Assembly (NCBI RefSeq): GCF_004366815.1
Contig: NZ_SORI01000007.1
Span: 1 to 64,000, forward strand
DNA from: Aminivibrio pyruvatiphilus
GTDB taxonomy: Bacteria; Synergistota; Synergistia; Synergistales; Aminobacteriaceae
Direction: 5' to 3'
DNA: 64,000 nt
Shown here in pieces: positions 1-9,439 of the stretch; position 1 is the first letter of the stretch; the number at the start of each line of letters is the position of its first letter. A program made the translations under genes and the position numbers. The notes beneath the pieces were generated by a model. That model made no database searches, was not told where the DNA came from, and saw nothing but the letters and a program-made list of their open reading frames with translations.

Positions 1-1
1 G

Positions 2-1000
2 GTCGCCCCCCATGCGGGGGCGTGAGTTGAAACTGATGAACAGCTTCTTAAGACTATTGAATGGGAGGTCGCCCCCCATGCGGGGGCGTGAGTTGAAACA
101 GCATCAACCGCGAATACCTGGGCTTGTCCGATGGGTCGCCCCCCATGCGGGGGCGTGAGTTGAAACGTACTTGCGCCGTAAGAACACCAGGGATTACGCG
201 CGTCGCCCCCCATGCGGGGGCGTGAGTTGAAACAATCTGAAGGACCCGACCAAGATCATGGTCGGCACGTCGCCCCCCATGCGGGGGCGTGAGTTGAAAC
301 AGGAGCTCAATTTTTCGACGCGGATGCGTTCGGGTCGCCCCCCATGCGGGGGCGTGAGTTGAAACGACGACCGGTACCGCAATGGCCGCCAGACGGTGTC
401 GCCCCCCATGCGGGGGCGTGAGTTGAAACAATTTCGGAGCGGTGGAGCGGAAGCCGGGCTCCGGTCGCCCCCCATGCGGGGGCGTGAGTTGAAACTGGTA
501 CAGCAGATACCCGAAGGTCTTACGTAGAGGTCGCCCCCCATGCGGGGGCGTGAGTTGAAACTTGGCCGCTCCAATCGATTTGCATATAGGGCAAAGTCGC
601 CCCCCATGCGGGGGCGTGAGTTGAAACTTGTCGCGGACAGTTTCCTTCTCCCGGTCCCACGGTCGCCCCCCATGCGGGGGCGTGAGTTGAAACATCTGCG
701 TCACATTGGCGAACCTGGCCGCCATGTCGCCCCCCATGCGGGGGCGTGAGTTGAAACCATCCGTCTCCCAAAAGCTCCGGACCAAGCCGCGTCGCCCCCC
801 ATGCGGGGGCGTGAGTTGAAACTAACCTGTTCGGCGATCTGGTCCACACGCCGGCTGGTCGCCCCCCATGCGGGGGCGTGAGTTGAAACCGCGTGCTGAA
901 GGTGGTGTAACCGTGATCCGGGTCGCCCCCCATGCGGGGGCGTGAGTTGAAACGCCCAGGCATCCAGATCAGACTGCGCCTCCTCGTCGCCCCCCATGCG
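2..1000 (+). CRISPR. CRISPR array, type I-C-like repeats, distal (trailer) end
   Basis: Fifteen identical 32-nt repeats start at 2, 68, 135, 202, 269, 334, 398, 464, 530, 596, 662, 726, 791, 858 and 922. A sixteenth at 986-1000 matches only its first 15 bases. Spacers are 32-35 nt and all different. The repeat begins GTCGCCCCCC, contains a CCCCC/GGGGG stem and ends GTTGAAAC, the form usual for subtype I-C (Dvulg) repeats. The decayed last repeat at the right marks the trailer end, so the leader and cas genes should lie to the left, outside the window. No cas gene is present here, so the subtype rests on the repeat alone. Protein frames across the array are artefacts of the repeat. Confidence 0.98.
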
Positions 1001-1010
1001 AGCGAAAAAC

Positions 1011-1039
1011 ACCCGGTTTTCTGAAAGAAAAAACTGGGT
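1011..1039 (+). terminator. Hairpin just after the CRISPR array
   Basis: ACCCGGTTTT (1011-1020) can pair with AAAACTGGGT (1030-1039), allowing one G-U pair, immediately after the truncated last repeat. There is no clean U-run after it, so it may only be a weak end for the array transcript. Confidence 0.35.
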
Positions 1040-1124
1040 TGTATCGGTATTTTCCATGTCATGACCAAAAATTTGATTTTTGTTTCTTCATGAATTGGGC
1101 CTTATACAAAGGCTTCCACAAAGA

Positions 1125-1153
1125 TTGACACGTGTTTTAACACGCGTTATCAT
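1125..1153 (+). promoter_or_regulatory. hicAB promoter with overlapping palindrome (probable HicB operator)
   Basis: A perfect -35 TTGACA (1125-1130) is followed after 17 bases by TATCAT (1148-1153), a 5/6 match to the -10 consensus. The spacer holds the inverted repeat CGTGTT-TT-AACACG (1131-1144). HicB antitoxins are DNA-binding autorepressors, so a palindrome between -35 and -10 is where an autoregulatory operator would be expected. Its use as one is inferred. Confidence 0.75.
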
Positions 1154-1178
1154 ATTATTGTCGAGGGGAGGAGGGGGA

Positions 1179-1367
1179 ATGAAAAGTTTCAGCAGCAGGG
1201 AGATCATAAAGATTCTGGAGCAGGACGGCTGGTTTCTGCTGGGTGCCAGGGGAGATCACCACTACTTCAAGCACAAGACAAAGCCGGGAAAGATCACGGT
1301 TCCTCATCCTGAGAAAGATGTAGACCCCAAGACTGCCAAGAGCATTTTCAAGGCGGCGGGGCTGTAA
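1179..1367 (+). CDS. hicA: HicA-family toxin (mRNA interferase)
   Basis: A 62-residue protein starting MKSFSSREII, the size and layout of HicA toxins: a double-stranded-RNA-binding-like fold that cleaves mRNA in a ribosome-independent way. The family's catalytic histidine lies in the motif GDHHYF (about residues 25-30), and the VPHPEKD segment and the C-terminal helix (TAKSIFKAAGL) are also typical. The ATG at 1179 follows a strong GGAGG-type ribosome-binding site; an in-frame upstream start at 1080 would lie before the promoter. The hicB gene follows 54 bases downstream under the same promoter, which is the usual toxin-antitoxin order. Confidence 0.9.
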   Translation: MKSFSSREIIKILEQDGWFLLGARGDHHYFKHKTKPGKITVPHPEKDVDPKTAKSIFKAAGL

Positions 1368-1421
1368 GTTCCGCCCATTGAAGCAATACATTCTGTTCCC
1401 ATGACGAAAGGAGGAATAGCT

Positions 1422-1832
1422 ATGGCCAGTAGAGGAAACAAGGATATCCGCACATATCCGGCGATATTCTCCCGCAGCGGCAAAAATATAGCGGTTGAGT
1501 TCCCCGACCTTCCCGGATGCGCAACCTTCGGCACGTCGGAAGCTGAAGCGGTCGCACGTGCCAAAGAGGCTCTCGAAGGTTTCTTGTACTACTCGGAGCG
1601 TGACGGCGACGTTATCCCTGTCCCCACTCCTTTTGACAAGGTGCAGGTGCGCCCCGGAGAAGCCGTATCCCTCGTTACCGTTCGCATGGACATCGTCCGT
1701 GAAGAGGAAGCAAACAAAAGCGTCACGAAAAGCGTTACCCTCCCCAACTGGCTGAACAAGCTCGCTATGGAGGCCAAACTCAACTTTTCCGGAATACTCC
1801 AGGAGGGCTTGAAGAAAAAACTCGGCGTGTAG
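1422..1832 (+). CDS. hicB: HicB-family antitoxin
   Basis: A 136-residue protein. The N-terminal half has the HicB partial RNase H-like fold (YPAIFSRSGK, VEFPDLPGCATFGTS, then an A-rich helix with AKEALEGFL). The C-terminal part (about residues 105-136, VTLPNWLNKLAMEAKLNFSGILQEGLKKKLG) looks like a ribbon-helix-helix or short helical DNA-binding segment. It neutralises HicA and probably represses the operon through the palindrome at 1131-1144. The ATG at 1422 was chosen because AAAGGAGG (1407-1414) lies at proper spacing; the ATG at 1401 has no such site. A terminator follows. Confidence 0.9.
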   Translation: MASRGNKDIRTYPAIFSRSGKNIAVEFPDLPGCATFGTSEAEAVARAKEALEGFLYYSERDGDVIPVPTPFDKVQVRPGEAVSLVTVRMDIVREEEANKSVTKSVTLPNWLNKLAMEAKLNFSGILQEGLKKKLGV

Positions 1833-1838
1833 CCGCAT

Positions 1839-1884
1839 GACAGCGCCCCTGCCCGGAAAATGTCCCGCAAGGGCGCTGTCTTTT
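1839..1884 (+). terminator. Rho-independent terminator of hicAB
   Basis: GACAGCGCCC (1839-1848) pairs exactly with GGGCGCTGTC (1871-1880). Inner TGC/GCA pairs are possible, and TTTTC follows. Confidence 0.85.
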
Positions 1885-1994
1885 CTGGAGAAGCTCAGTA
1901 CTCCCTTTGTACGTCCGTCCTGTGTATAATACTCTGTACCAAAAAGTACACCCGAACAGCCGGCACACCCCCGGAGTGCGGAGGAGAGTCAGAG

Positions 1995-2369
1995 ATGGCC
2001 GATTACAAAAGAAAAAACGAACTGCGGGAGCTGCTGGCGCCCTGCAATTACCAGGCGGAACCGGGCACCCCCCTGGCACTTTTCCTTGATTTCCTGGTTT
2101 CCGATGATCCGGAGACGGGAGCCCAGGCGTGCATCGACCGGGACATGAAACAGGGAGACTTCCGAACCCGCTCCCAGATACCGTCGCAGAGCTGCATCAG
2201 GTATGTCGCCCAGAGCCTGTACGCGGACCATGGAAAAAAGACCGTCACCCTCGAAACGATCCGCGAGAAGGTGAAAAACGCCTGCGGTCATCATTTTCTG
2301 GGGAATTTCGACCGGTATTGTGAACAGGCCGCTCCTTCAAAGGACACCGGCGAAGAATCCGCCACGTAG
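1995..2369 (+). CDS. Hypothetical protein, 124 residues
   Basis: Not recognised. It is a soluble, charged 124-residue protein with no signal peptide or membrane segment. It has several cysteines and histidines (CNYQ, ACID, SCIR, CGHHF, YCEQ), but they are not arranged as an obvious zinc ribbon. The ATG at 1995 follows GGAGAG at suitable spacing; the frame is open upstream to 1860, but that would overlap the hicAB terminator. It stands alone between hicAB and a convergent dehydrogenase gene. Its stop codon lies inside the hairpin at 2347-2387. Coding is supported by the open frame, ribosome-binding site and position only. Confidence 0.6.
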   Translation: MADYKRKNELRELLAPCNYQAEPGTPLALFLDFLVSDDPETGAQACIDRDMKQGDFRTRSQIPSQSCIRYVAQSLYADHGKKTVTLETIREKVKNACGHHFLGNFDRYCEQAAPSKDTGEESAT

Positions 2370-2387
2370 GTTCGGATTCTTCGCCGG
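2347..2387. terminator. 15-bp perfect inverted repeat between convergent genes
   Basis: CCGGCGAAGAATCCG (2347-2361) and its exact reverse complement (2373-2387) flank the TAG stop at 2367-2369. Neither strand has a U-run, so it is a strong hairpin probably ending transcription from both sides rather than a classical terminator. Confidence 0.55.
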
Positions 2388-2426
2388 AATATCGAAACGA
2401 GGAAAAACCGGATTGCCGCCAGTGTT

Positions 2427-3329
2427 TCAGGAGTCCTTCGTCACCAGCGAGACGCCGTTCAGCTTCTCAAAGTACTTCGCCACGCCGCCGTGGTCTGTAT
2501 CCGGCCCCCAGTCCCGCACCACATCCTCCATCATGGCCAGAACGCTTTCGGTCAGCGGCATGGCCACGCCGTACTCCCGGCACGCGGTCATTACGTTTTT
2601 CAGATCCTTGACGTGGAGCCACATTTTTCCGCCGGGGGTATAGTCCCCGCTGAACATGCGCGGCGCCTTGTCCGTCATGCACTGGCTTCCGGCAAGGCCT
2701 CCCCGTATGGCCTGGAAGATTTTTCGCGGGTCCACCCCCGCCTTTTTTCCAAGACACATGGCCTCGCCCACTATGGCCATGTTGACGGCGACGATGCACT
2801 GGTTCGCCAGTTTGGTGATCTGCCCGGCGCCGGATCCGCCCACCAGGACGACGTCCCGCCCCATGGATTTCAGAATGGCGAGGCAGCGTTCGAAAACTGG
2901 TTCGTCTCCTCCGGCCATGATGGACAGCGTGCCGGATTCCGCCTTTTCCTGGCCTCCGCTGACCGGTGCGTCGAGCATGGCGGCGCCTTTTTTCCGAAGT
3001 TCCGAGGCTATCCGCACTGCCGTCACAGGATCGATGGAACTGGTATCGATGCAGACGCTCCCTTCGCGGACGGTCCGGAGAATGCCCTGTTCGCCCAGGT
3101 AGACCTCCTCCGCCTCGGGTGACCCCGGCAGCATGGTGATGATCACGTCGCTTTCTGCAGCCACCTCGGAGGGTGTCCGTACCACCCGGACGCCCCTGGC
3201 GGCAAACTCGCTCCGGGTTTCTTCGCTCCCGCTGCGGATGGTCATGGAATACCCCGCCTTGAGCAGGTTCAGCGCCATCCGCTTTCCCATGATCCCCAGG
3301 CCGATGAATCCGATCCGTTCTTTCGTCAT
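2427..3329 (-). CDS. NAD(P)-dependent beta-hydroxyacid dehydrogenase (GarR/3-hydroxyisobutyrate dehydrogenase family)
   Basis: A 300-residue cytoplasmic enzyme of the usual family length. The N-terminal Rossmann motif GFIGLGIMG (residues 7-15), the substrate-binding APVSGG (121-126) and the catalytic lysine in GQITKLANQ (K173) are all present. The family oxidises or reduces beta-hydroxyacids such as tartronate semialdehyde/glycerate or 3-hydroxyisobutyrate with NAD(P)H. These motifs do not separate the substrates, so no gene symbol is given. It is a single gene on the minus strand, ending at a strong hairpin shared with the convergent small gene. Confidence 0.88.
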   Translation of the reverse strand: MTKERIGFIGLGIMGKRMALNLLKAGYSMTIRSGSEETRSEFAARGVRVVRTPSEVAAESDVIITMLPGSPEAEEVYLGEQGILRTVREGSVCIDTSSIDPVTAVRIASELRKKGAAMLDAPVSGGQEKAESGTLSIMAGGDEPVFERCLAILKSMGRDVVLVGGSGAGQITKLANQCIVAVNMAIVGEAMCLGKKAGVDPRKIFQAIRGGLAGSQCMTDKAPRMFSGDYTPGGKMWLHVKDLKNVMTACREYGVAMPLTESVLAMMEDVVRDWGPDTDHGGVAKYFEKLNGVSLVTKDS

Positions 3330-3445
3330 GCCGTACCGTCCCTTCCCTGATGTAGTTCGCGCTCCGCACCGTCATTGTATCATCAGCGAAAGGACGCCGC
3401 GCAATAGATGAGGAGGCGGTACCTTCGGCTATGGCCAGGGATTGG

Positions 3446-5026
3446 CTAATCCCCATCCCTGAACCGCACTCCGGTGATCAGCTCCTGTATCCAGCCTCTC
3501 GACCCGCTGTAGGCCTCTTTCGGAAGCTGCACCCCGATAAAAAGCCCGTCATCTGCGAAAAGGGCGGCGACCAGCACCTGCCCGTCCCGGGTCTGGTAGA
3601 TCCTGACCGGGACCTTTTTCCGGCCCGCGTCCATGACGACATCTCCAGCCGCTCTCCCTCCACGGGCCGCCGCCAGGTTGTCCCTGTACGCCTCTCCTTC
3701 AGGAGGAGCATTGAAAAGGTGAAGAACGACCACGGTCTTTTCTTTTCCGGCTATGCCATAGGTGGCGACTTCTCCCGAAGGGGCCGAAAATTCTGGCCTG
3801 GGAGCCCCGTCCTTTACTGCCCCCGGAGGAAGCGTTACGGTGAACCTTCCGTCAGGGGCACTGAATACCTCCTCATCCTCGAGCTCGGGAAGTCCGGGGC
3901 CGGCCGCTCCGGAAGGGGGCGCCGTCCCTTCCTGGGCAGCCGGGGTCTGGGGCGGGACCGGAAGGGGAGAGGAAGGCTTCATGGAGTCGAGTACCGCGTC
4001 AAAGACCGGCTTCAACTCCTCGAACCTGTCCGGGTGAGACGTCAGGAAGGCAAAATCGTAGACGGTCGGTGCGACTATTGTGGTTTCGTTCGGGGGAACG
4101 GCACTGACCGCAACGATGCACCATCGGAACATAACCTCGGTGTTTTCCTTCCGGGAGCGGAAATCGTGGATTATCGCATCGCTTCCGGCGACTTTTCGCC
4201 TGGCGGTGCCGACCGGGGTATAGTCGCCGTAGGTCTGGAAACTGTCCCGCACCTTTGAAGCAAGCACCGCTTCCAGGGCATCCCTTTTTTCCATGAGCGC
4301 GAAGAGCGCGGTTACTCCTGCCTTTTCATCCTTGCCGAAGGGGAAAAAGGACGCCAGGTATTGTCCGTCTGCTCCCGCATACCGGTATTTTGCCCCCATG
4401 GCATCCCCGGAGTCACTCCACCCTCCCGCAAGGGTCATTTTGAAGCCGTGTTCTTCCACCGTCCGGGGTTCGGCCTTCTTCACCTCCTGCACCGGGGGCT
4501 TCGGAACCGCCTGAATCGACGCAGTGACTTCACCGAAGGATCCCTTTACGGACGGGAAAAAGCTCGAAGTCGTGTTGAAAAAGAACGTGTAGGAGGCATT
4601 GCCGACCACGAGCACCACCACCCGGCCGGTGAAGGGAACGGGACTTTGAGGCGGGAAGTAGGTAAAATCATGGGCCACGGCGTCACTGACTCCGGCCGCA
4701 GAAACGGGAAAAGTACCCATGGGCTGATAGCCCTGAAGCCCCGCGGAGTTTTTCCTCAGCCCCTCTTCGAGCACCTGCCGGGCGCTGAGCACTGACGAAA
4801 GGGGTTCCTTCGAGAGGTACATTTCTCCGTAGGGCTTGCCCTGGTACATCAGCACGTAATAGGCCAGCGTTCCGGGCGCCGGGGCCTCTTTTTTCACCCA
4901 GCCGGAAGGCATGACGAACCGGATTTCGTCAGCCGACACCGGAGTCTGCGCCGAAGAGGGCCTTCCGCCCACAGCGGCTGCCAGCACAATCACTCCTAAA
5001 ACCAGACAGGACAGCTTTTTCATCAT
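3446..5026 (-). CDS. Exported three-domain protein of unknown function (PsbP/DUF1795-like repeats)
   Basis: A 526-residue protein with a signal peptide (MMKKLSCLVLGVIVLAAAVGG, cleavage near SSAQ). The mature part looks like three successive domains of similar style, at about residues 33-185, 195-355 and 385-520. Each begins with a beta pattern such as IRFVMPSGW, GFKMTLAGGW or GRFTVTLPPG and continues with a Tyr/Phe-rich strand set. Pro-rich linkers separate them (PKPPVQEVKK; PVPPQTPAAQEG). The opening motif resembles that of the small exported protein at 14829-15320. This looks like a PsbP/Mog1-type fold, but that is inference. It lies just downstream of, and on the same strand as, the beta-helix surface-protein array. 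Confidence 0.6.
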   Translation of the reverse strand: MMKKLSCLVLGVIVLAAAVGGRPSSAQTPVSADEIRFVMPSGWVKKEAPAPGTLAYYVLMYQGKPYGEMYLSKEPLSSVLSARQVLEEGLRKNSAGLQGYQPMGTFPVSAAGVSDAVAHDFTYFPPQSPVPFTGRVVVLVVGNASYTFFFNTTSSFFPSVKGSFGEVTASIQAVPKPPVQEVKKAEPRTVEEHGFKMTLAGGWSDSGDAMGAKYRYAGADGQYLASFFPFGKDEKAGVTALFALMEKRDALEAVLASKVRDSFQTYGDYTPVGTARRKVAGSDAIIHDFRSRKENTEVMFRWCIVAVSAVPPNETTIVAPTVYDFAFLTSHPDRFEELKPVFDAVLDSMKPSSPLPVPPQTPAAQEGTAPPSGAAGPGLPELEDEEVFSAPDGRFTVTLPPGAVKDGAPRPEFSAPSGEVATYGIAGKEKTVVVLHLFNAPPEGEAYRDNLAAARGGRAAGDVVMDAGRKKVPVRIYQTRDGQVLVAALFADDGLFIGVQLPKEAYSGSRGWIQELITGVRFRDGD

Positions 5027-5060
5027 TGCATTTCCCTTCTTCCTTTTTGCCGTCTTTCCC

Positions 5061-6693
5061 TTATTTTCCGAACAGCAGGAGAAGCGGCGCCAGCAGCAGA
5101 ACCGCCGTCATTCCGCCGGGGGACAGTGCGGAGCACCCGCTGCTGTCCGAGGACGGGGCGAACTCGTAGGAGCCGATGTCATAGGCCGATCCCTGGGGCC
5201 TGGGGTACCCTCGCTGGTCGCTGGAAGGAGCACCCGCCGACGTCCCTTTGTCGATGGCCGAACTTCCCAGGAGCAGGGCGTGGGTTTTCGTGTAGCCGCC
5301 ATTGTCCTTGAGGGTGCCGAGATTCGGGTTTCCGGTAAAAATGGAGGTCCCGCCGGTGTAGCCGTACCGCACCACGCAGTAGGACACCACCGGCATGGCA
5401 TCGGTATCGTTCAGGATCTCTTTCCCCTCCTGCCCCGCATTGTTCCAGAAGATACAGTTCTTCACCACCGGAGCCCCGCCGCCGCTGTTCCTCATGCCTC
5501 CCGCGCTGTTGGCCGTATTGCCGGCGAAGGTACAGTTCACAATTGAGGGGGAGCAGTTGAAATTGAACATGCCCCCACCCGTAACAGCACTGTTCCCGGA
5601 AAACGTGCAGTTAGCTATCTTTGCGCTGCTGCTTGCTGCGTTGGTTATCGCGCCGCCCGGGCCTTCCTCCGCTGCATTTCCCTCAAAGGTACAGTTTGTT
5701 ATCTCAGGGTTGCAGTTTCCCGAGTTTCCTATAGCCCCTCCGCCCCAAATACCCTTTTTCGAAATATTCCCCGAAAATGTGCAGTTGATTATGACAGGGC
5801 TGCAGTGATCCACATTGGCGATGGCTCCAACGTCTCTCTCTGCCTCGTTGCCGGTGAAGGTGCACCCGCTGATGGTGGGGCTGCTTCCGTCGTAATTGTG
5901 AATGGCTGCGGCGTCAGCAAGTACCTTGTTTCCGGAGAATGTACAGCTTACGAGTTCCGGGCTGCTGGCCTGGTTGTACATGCCTGCGCCTGTCCGGGAC
6001 TTGTTTCCGGAAAAAACACAGTAACCGAACCGGAGGGAGCTTGAAACGTTGTAGACCGCCGCTCCGCTCCATTCCGCAAAGTTTCCGATGAAGGAGCAGT
6101 TTCGGATGACGGCATTGCTTCCCGTGTTGTACATGGCTCCCCCGTTCCGCTTGGAACCTCCGATGTTTTCCGGAAAGTCCGCGCTCCCGCCTGTGATGGT
6201 GAAGCCGTCCAGTATTCCCGTGTTGGGGGCGGCCGCGCCGAAGGAGCTCACCACGGTGTAGCTGTTCTGGCCTTTGATGCCCGCCGCCGTCTCCGTCACG
6301 CCGTCGCCGTTCACGGTGTCGTCTCCCGCCAGGTCTCCCGTGAGGACCGTCACGTTCTTCCGGAAGTCCCGCTGCCGCGTGTTGGTCTCTCCTCCGACAA
6401 AACCGCCGTAGAGGGTCACCCCGGACTTCAGGGCGAAGGAAGCCTCCCGGTTCGCGGGAACTCCCGCGCCCGGAAGGGAAGGACGGTACGTTCCCTTTGC
6501 GACCCAAATCTCGCTCCCCGCAGGCGTTCGCCCAGGACGTGCCGTTCCGCAGCCCCGCCCCGGCCTGGGTGACATGGATCACCGTCGCCGCTTCTCCGGG
6601 AGAGGCCGGCGGAAGAAAGACCCATGCCGCCGTGAGAACCGCCACCACCGCAAGAAAAACCCCGCAGACTTTCCATTGCATTTTCTCCGTCAC
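5061..6693 (-). pseudogene. Beta-helix surface protein with Synergist-CTERM-like tail, copy 4, frameshifted by a deletion
   Basis: The GTG at 6693 (or ATG at 6681, with GGAG just upstream) opens a signal peptide and the family start VIHVTQAGAG..NGTSWANA, then the frame is lost near 6521-6530. The rest continues in another frame from AGSEIWVAKGTYRP to the stop at 5061, with about 12 CxFxGN-type beta-helix rungs (NCTFSGN) and the tail SGCSALSPGG...LLLLFGK. In the intact paralogues about 20 residues separate the SW and EFWVA motifs; here only about 6 remain, so roughly 40 bases have been lost. The start overlaps the upstream stop as GTGA, suggesting translational coupling. The protein would be an exported, lipid- or wall-anchored parallel beta-helix. 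Confidence 0.7.
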
Positions 6694-9211
6694 GGCACAC
6701 CCGCTCCTTTCCTGGCTTCCCGGTTTTCCGGAGCGCCCTTCCGCCTGGATGTTCCCCGTCTTCCCGCTGCCCCGGCGAGGGGGACGAGAAGAAACAGGGC
6801 TTCAATCCACGAGACTTCTCCCGCCGCACAGCCGCCTCCTCCTCCGGAACCGGAACGGGCGGCGCCGAAAACCACCTCGACATAATGGTCCCTTTCAAGG
6901 CCGGTGAAGGTATAGCCTGAGACAGGGCCTATGGAAACTTCGTCCACAAGAACGTCCCTCACCGCCTTCCCGGCGTCGGGAACGAAGGTCACCGTCAGGG
7001 ATGCCCCCTCCATGAAGCTCCAGGTCTCCCCCATCCCGCTGGGAAACGACATCCCCTCCGTGCTGAACCTGAAGAGGCCGCCGAGGGACGCCCTGATGGT
7101 CAGCATTTTCCTTATGCCTGCCTCGTAGGCGCCCATGTCGTGACCGTTTTTCTGGGGCCTGGAGACGCCCCGCTGGTCCACCGAAGGGGAAAAGAATGCC
7201 TCTGCCGCGTCGATGGCGGAGCTTCCGGAAAGAAGGGCCATGGTCCTCGTCGGCCCGCCGTTCCACGCGAGAGAGCCGAGCTTCGGGTCCGAGCTGATGT
7301 TCCCCATTCCCGAATAGCCTCCCCTGACTACCGAGTCCGTCACTGTCGCGGACGCTCCCCCGGCGGACACGATCTCCGCCCCTGAGGGGTTCCAGAAAAT
7401 GCAGTTCACGGCGGAGAAAGACCCGTCATAGGTATAGACTCCGGCGACCGTACTCCCCCCGTTCCCCGCCAGGGTGGGGCTTCTCATGGTGACGGTGCTC
7501 TGGAAATTGGCGGCGGCGCCCCCGCGGACTCCCCCGTTGCCTGAAAAAGTGCAGTTGATGACCACGGGGCTGCCCATGAGGTTGAGCATGCCCCCTCCCA
7601 TATCTTTGGCAGTGTTTCCCCGGAAGAGGGACCGCCTGATCTCCGGTGAACTTCCGGAGTTGAGCATGCCGCCTCCGTGGTCGGAGGAGGCCGTGTTGCC
7701 CGAAAAGGTGCAGGCCGTAACCGCGGGGTTGCTCGAGGACGTGTTTCCCATGCCTCCGGCCCGTTTGGCCGTGTTCTCCGAGAAAATACATTCCGTGACT
7801 GCCGGGCTGCTGCCGGAATAGTTGTATACCCCTCCGCCGCTGTCCGACGCTGCATTTTCCGAAAAGAGAACCTTCGTCAGGGAAGGGCTGCTCGCAGAGT
7901 TGTACATGGCCGCGCCCATCCGGGCGGTGTTGCCGGAAAAGGATCCTCCGGAAAAGGATGTGGATGTGCCGTTCGTGTTATAGACGGCGCCTCCCGAGTC
8001 GGCCGAGTTCCCCGAAAAGTCGCAGTCCACCGCTTCTCCCTGGCAGATGTAGCTGTAGAGGGCGCCTCCATAGACCCTGGCCGAATTTCCCGAAAAGGAG
8101 CATTCCGTCATCTTCGGCGCGCTGTTCGTGGAGGCCATGGCCCCTCCTCCCTGCGAGAGGTCGTCGGCCCGGTTGTTCACGAAGGAACATCGCGTCATCT
8201 CGGGGGCGGAATTCAGGACGTTTGCCATGGCCCCTCCGTTTTTCACCGCGGTGTTTTGGGAGAAAACGCAGTCCGTGAGCACCGGAACGGCACTGTCGAA
8301 GTTGTGCATGCCCCCGCCGTCATTCGAGGCGTTTTTCGAGAAAACGCAGTCCGAGAGGACCGGACGGCCGGATCGGCTGTACATGCCCCCGCCGGTCTGG
8401 TACGCCGTGTTTTCAATAAAGGAGCACTCCGCGAGGAGGGGGTTTCCCGAATCGTCGTACATGCCGGCGCCGTTCCTGGACGTGTTTCCGGAAAAAATGC
8501 ACGCCGTGAAAATCGGGCCGCCGGCCGTGGTGCAGAGCCCTCCTCCGCCCCAGTAGGCGTCGTTGCCGGTGAACGAACAGTACGTGATCGTGGGGGTGCT
8601 GTTGAGGGCGAAGAGCCCTCCCCCGTAGGAAGCGGAGTTGTCGGGGGCTCCGGCGGAATCTCCGTCCGCCTTCCCGCCCTAATGCTGAATCCGTCAAGGA
8701 CGGCCGTGTGGGACACGCCGACGGCCTTCACCACCGAGTAGCTGTTGCTTCCCGCGATATGGGACGACTTCAGGGTCACCCCGTCGGCATTCACCGTGTC
8801 GTTCAGTTCGATGTCACCGGTAAGCACGGTGACGTTCGCTCCCGGGTTCCGTTGCTCCCTGGAGGCCTCCGTGCCCGCGAAGCCCCCGTAGAGGGCGACT
8901 CCCGTCTTCAGCTGGAAGGCCGCGCTTCTCGCTGCCGCCGGAGCGCCTCCCAGGCTCGTCACGGGCCGGTACCTGCCTCTGGCCACCCAGAACTCCGTCC
9001 CCGGAGGAGCCCCGTCGATGGCTCCCCGAAAACCTGCCTCGTCAAGGGCGTCAGCCCAGGAAGCGCCGCTTTTGTTCCCGGATCCGGTCCGGGTCACGTA
9101 TTTCACAGCCCCTTCCGACATGCCGGAAAAAGTGGATAAAAAAGAGAATAAAACGATCAGGAAGGAAAGAAAGAGGATCACGCCGCACCTTTTGCGCCTG
9201 AATCCCGCCAT
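6690..9211 (-). pseudogene. Beta-helix surface protein, copy 3, one-base frameshift
   Basis: The start is ATG at 9211 (GGAG at good spacing). It encodes a signal peptide (residues near FLSFLIVLFSFLSTFSG), the shared N-terminal domain (VKYVTRTGSG, EFWVARGRYRP, LYGGFAGTE, NVTVLTGDI, LDGFSI) and then a frame loss. Restoring one G between 8679 and 8680 turns AGG into the expected ACG-GGC and joins the frame to GGKADGDSAG and some 17 rungs of the GNTA/CxFSGN beta-helix. The C-terminal part holds an InlB-like repeat (VLVDEVSIGPVSGYTFTGLERDHYVEVVF) and a GGGGGCAAG-hydrophobic-basic tail. It is either a true frameshift or a base error. The tail is longer and more basic than in the other copies. Confidence 0.7.
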
Positions 9212-9293
9212 GGCGATCACTCCGTTTCCGCTTCGCACTCACATGGGGTATCCGACCGGCCCGCCGCTTTTAATCTGAAGTTTCTGTTTTTAC

Positions 9294-9322
9294 AGTATAG
9301 TATCCTTATGCTGTTTCGTAAA
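9294..9322 (-). promoter_or_regulatory. Promoter of the copy-3 beta-helix gene
   Basis: Read on the minus strand: TTTACG (9322-9317), 17 bases, then TATACT (9299-9294), about 83 bases before the ATG at 9211. A short AAAAACAGAAA stretch follows the -10 and recurs upstream of the next copy at about 11060. Confidence 0.6.
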
Positions 9323-9372
9323 TAACCCATCAGAACGGAATATTCCCCCGTTTTATGCTCCTTCCCTGAACA

Positions 9373-9409
9373 CGCGCCCCGAAACCGCTCGGCGCGGCCC
9401 CGGGGCGCG
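9373..9409. repeat. GC-rich hairpin sharing a core with the terminator at 12911-12943
   Basis: CGCGCCCCG (9373-9381) pairs with CGGGGCGCG (9401-9409). The loop contains ACCGCTCGGC, also found in the loop of the terminator at 12911-12943. It lies downstream of the copy-2 stop, where a terminator would be expected, but the U-run is on the wrong side for the minus strand. Confidence 0.5.
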
Positions 9410-9439
9410 AAAAAGGCGGATCGGGCTGTTCTGTTCCGG

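Noticed and set aside
54-1068. Open frames through the CRISPR array encoding repeated FQLTPPHGGR or FNSRPRMGGD segments.
   Set aside because: They are the translated 32-nt repeats and change with each spacer. They are not proteins.
1907-1930. TTGTAC...TATAAT before the small gene at 1995 as a promoter.
   Set aside because: The boxes are only 12 bases apart, too close for the vegetative sigma factor. The TATAAT alone may still act with an unseen -35.
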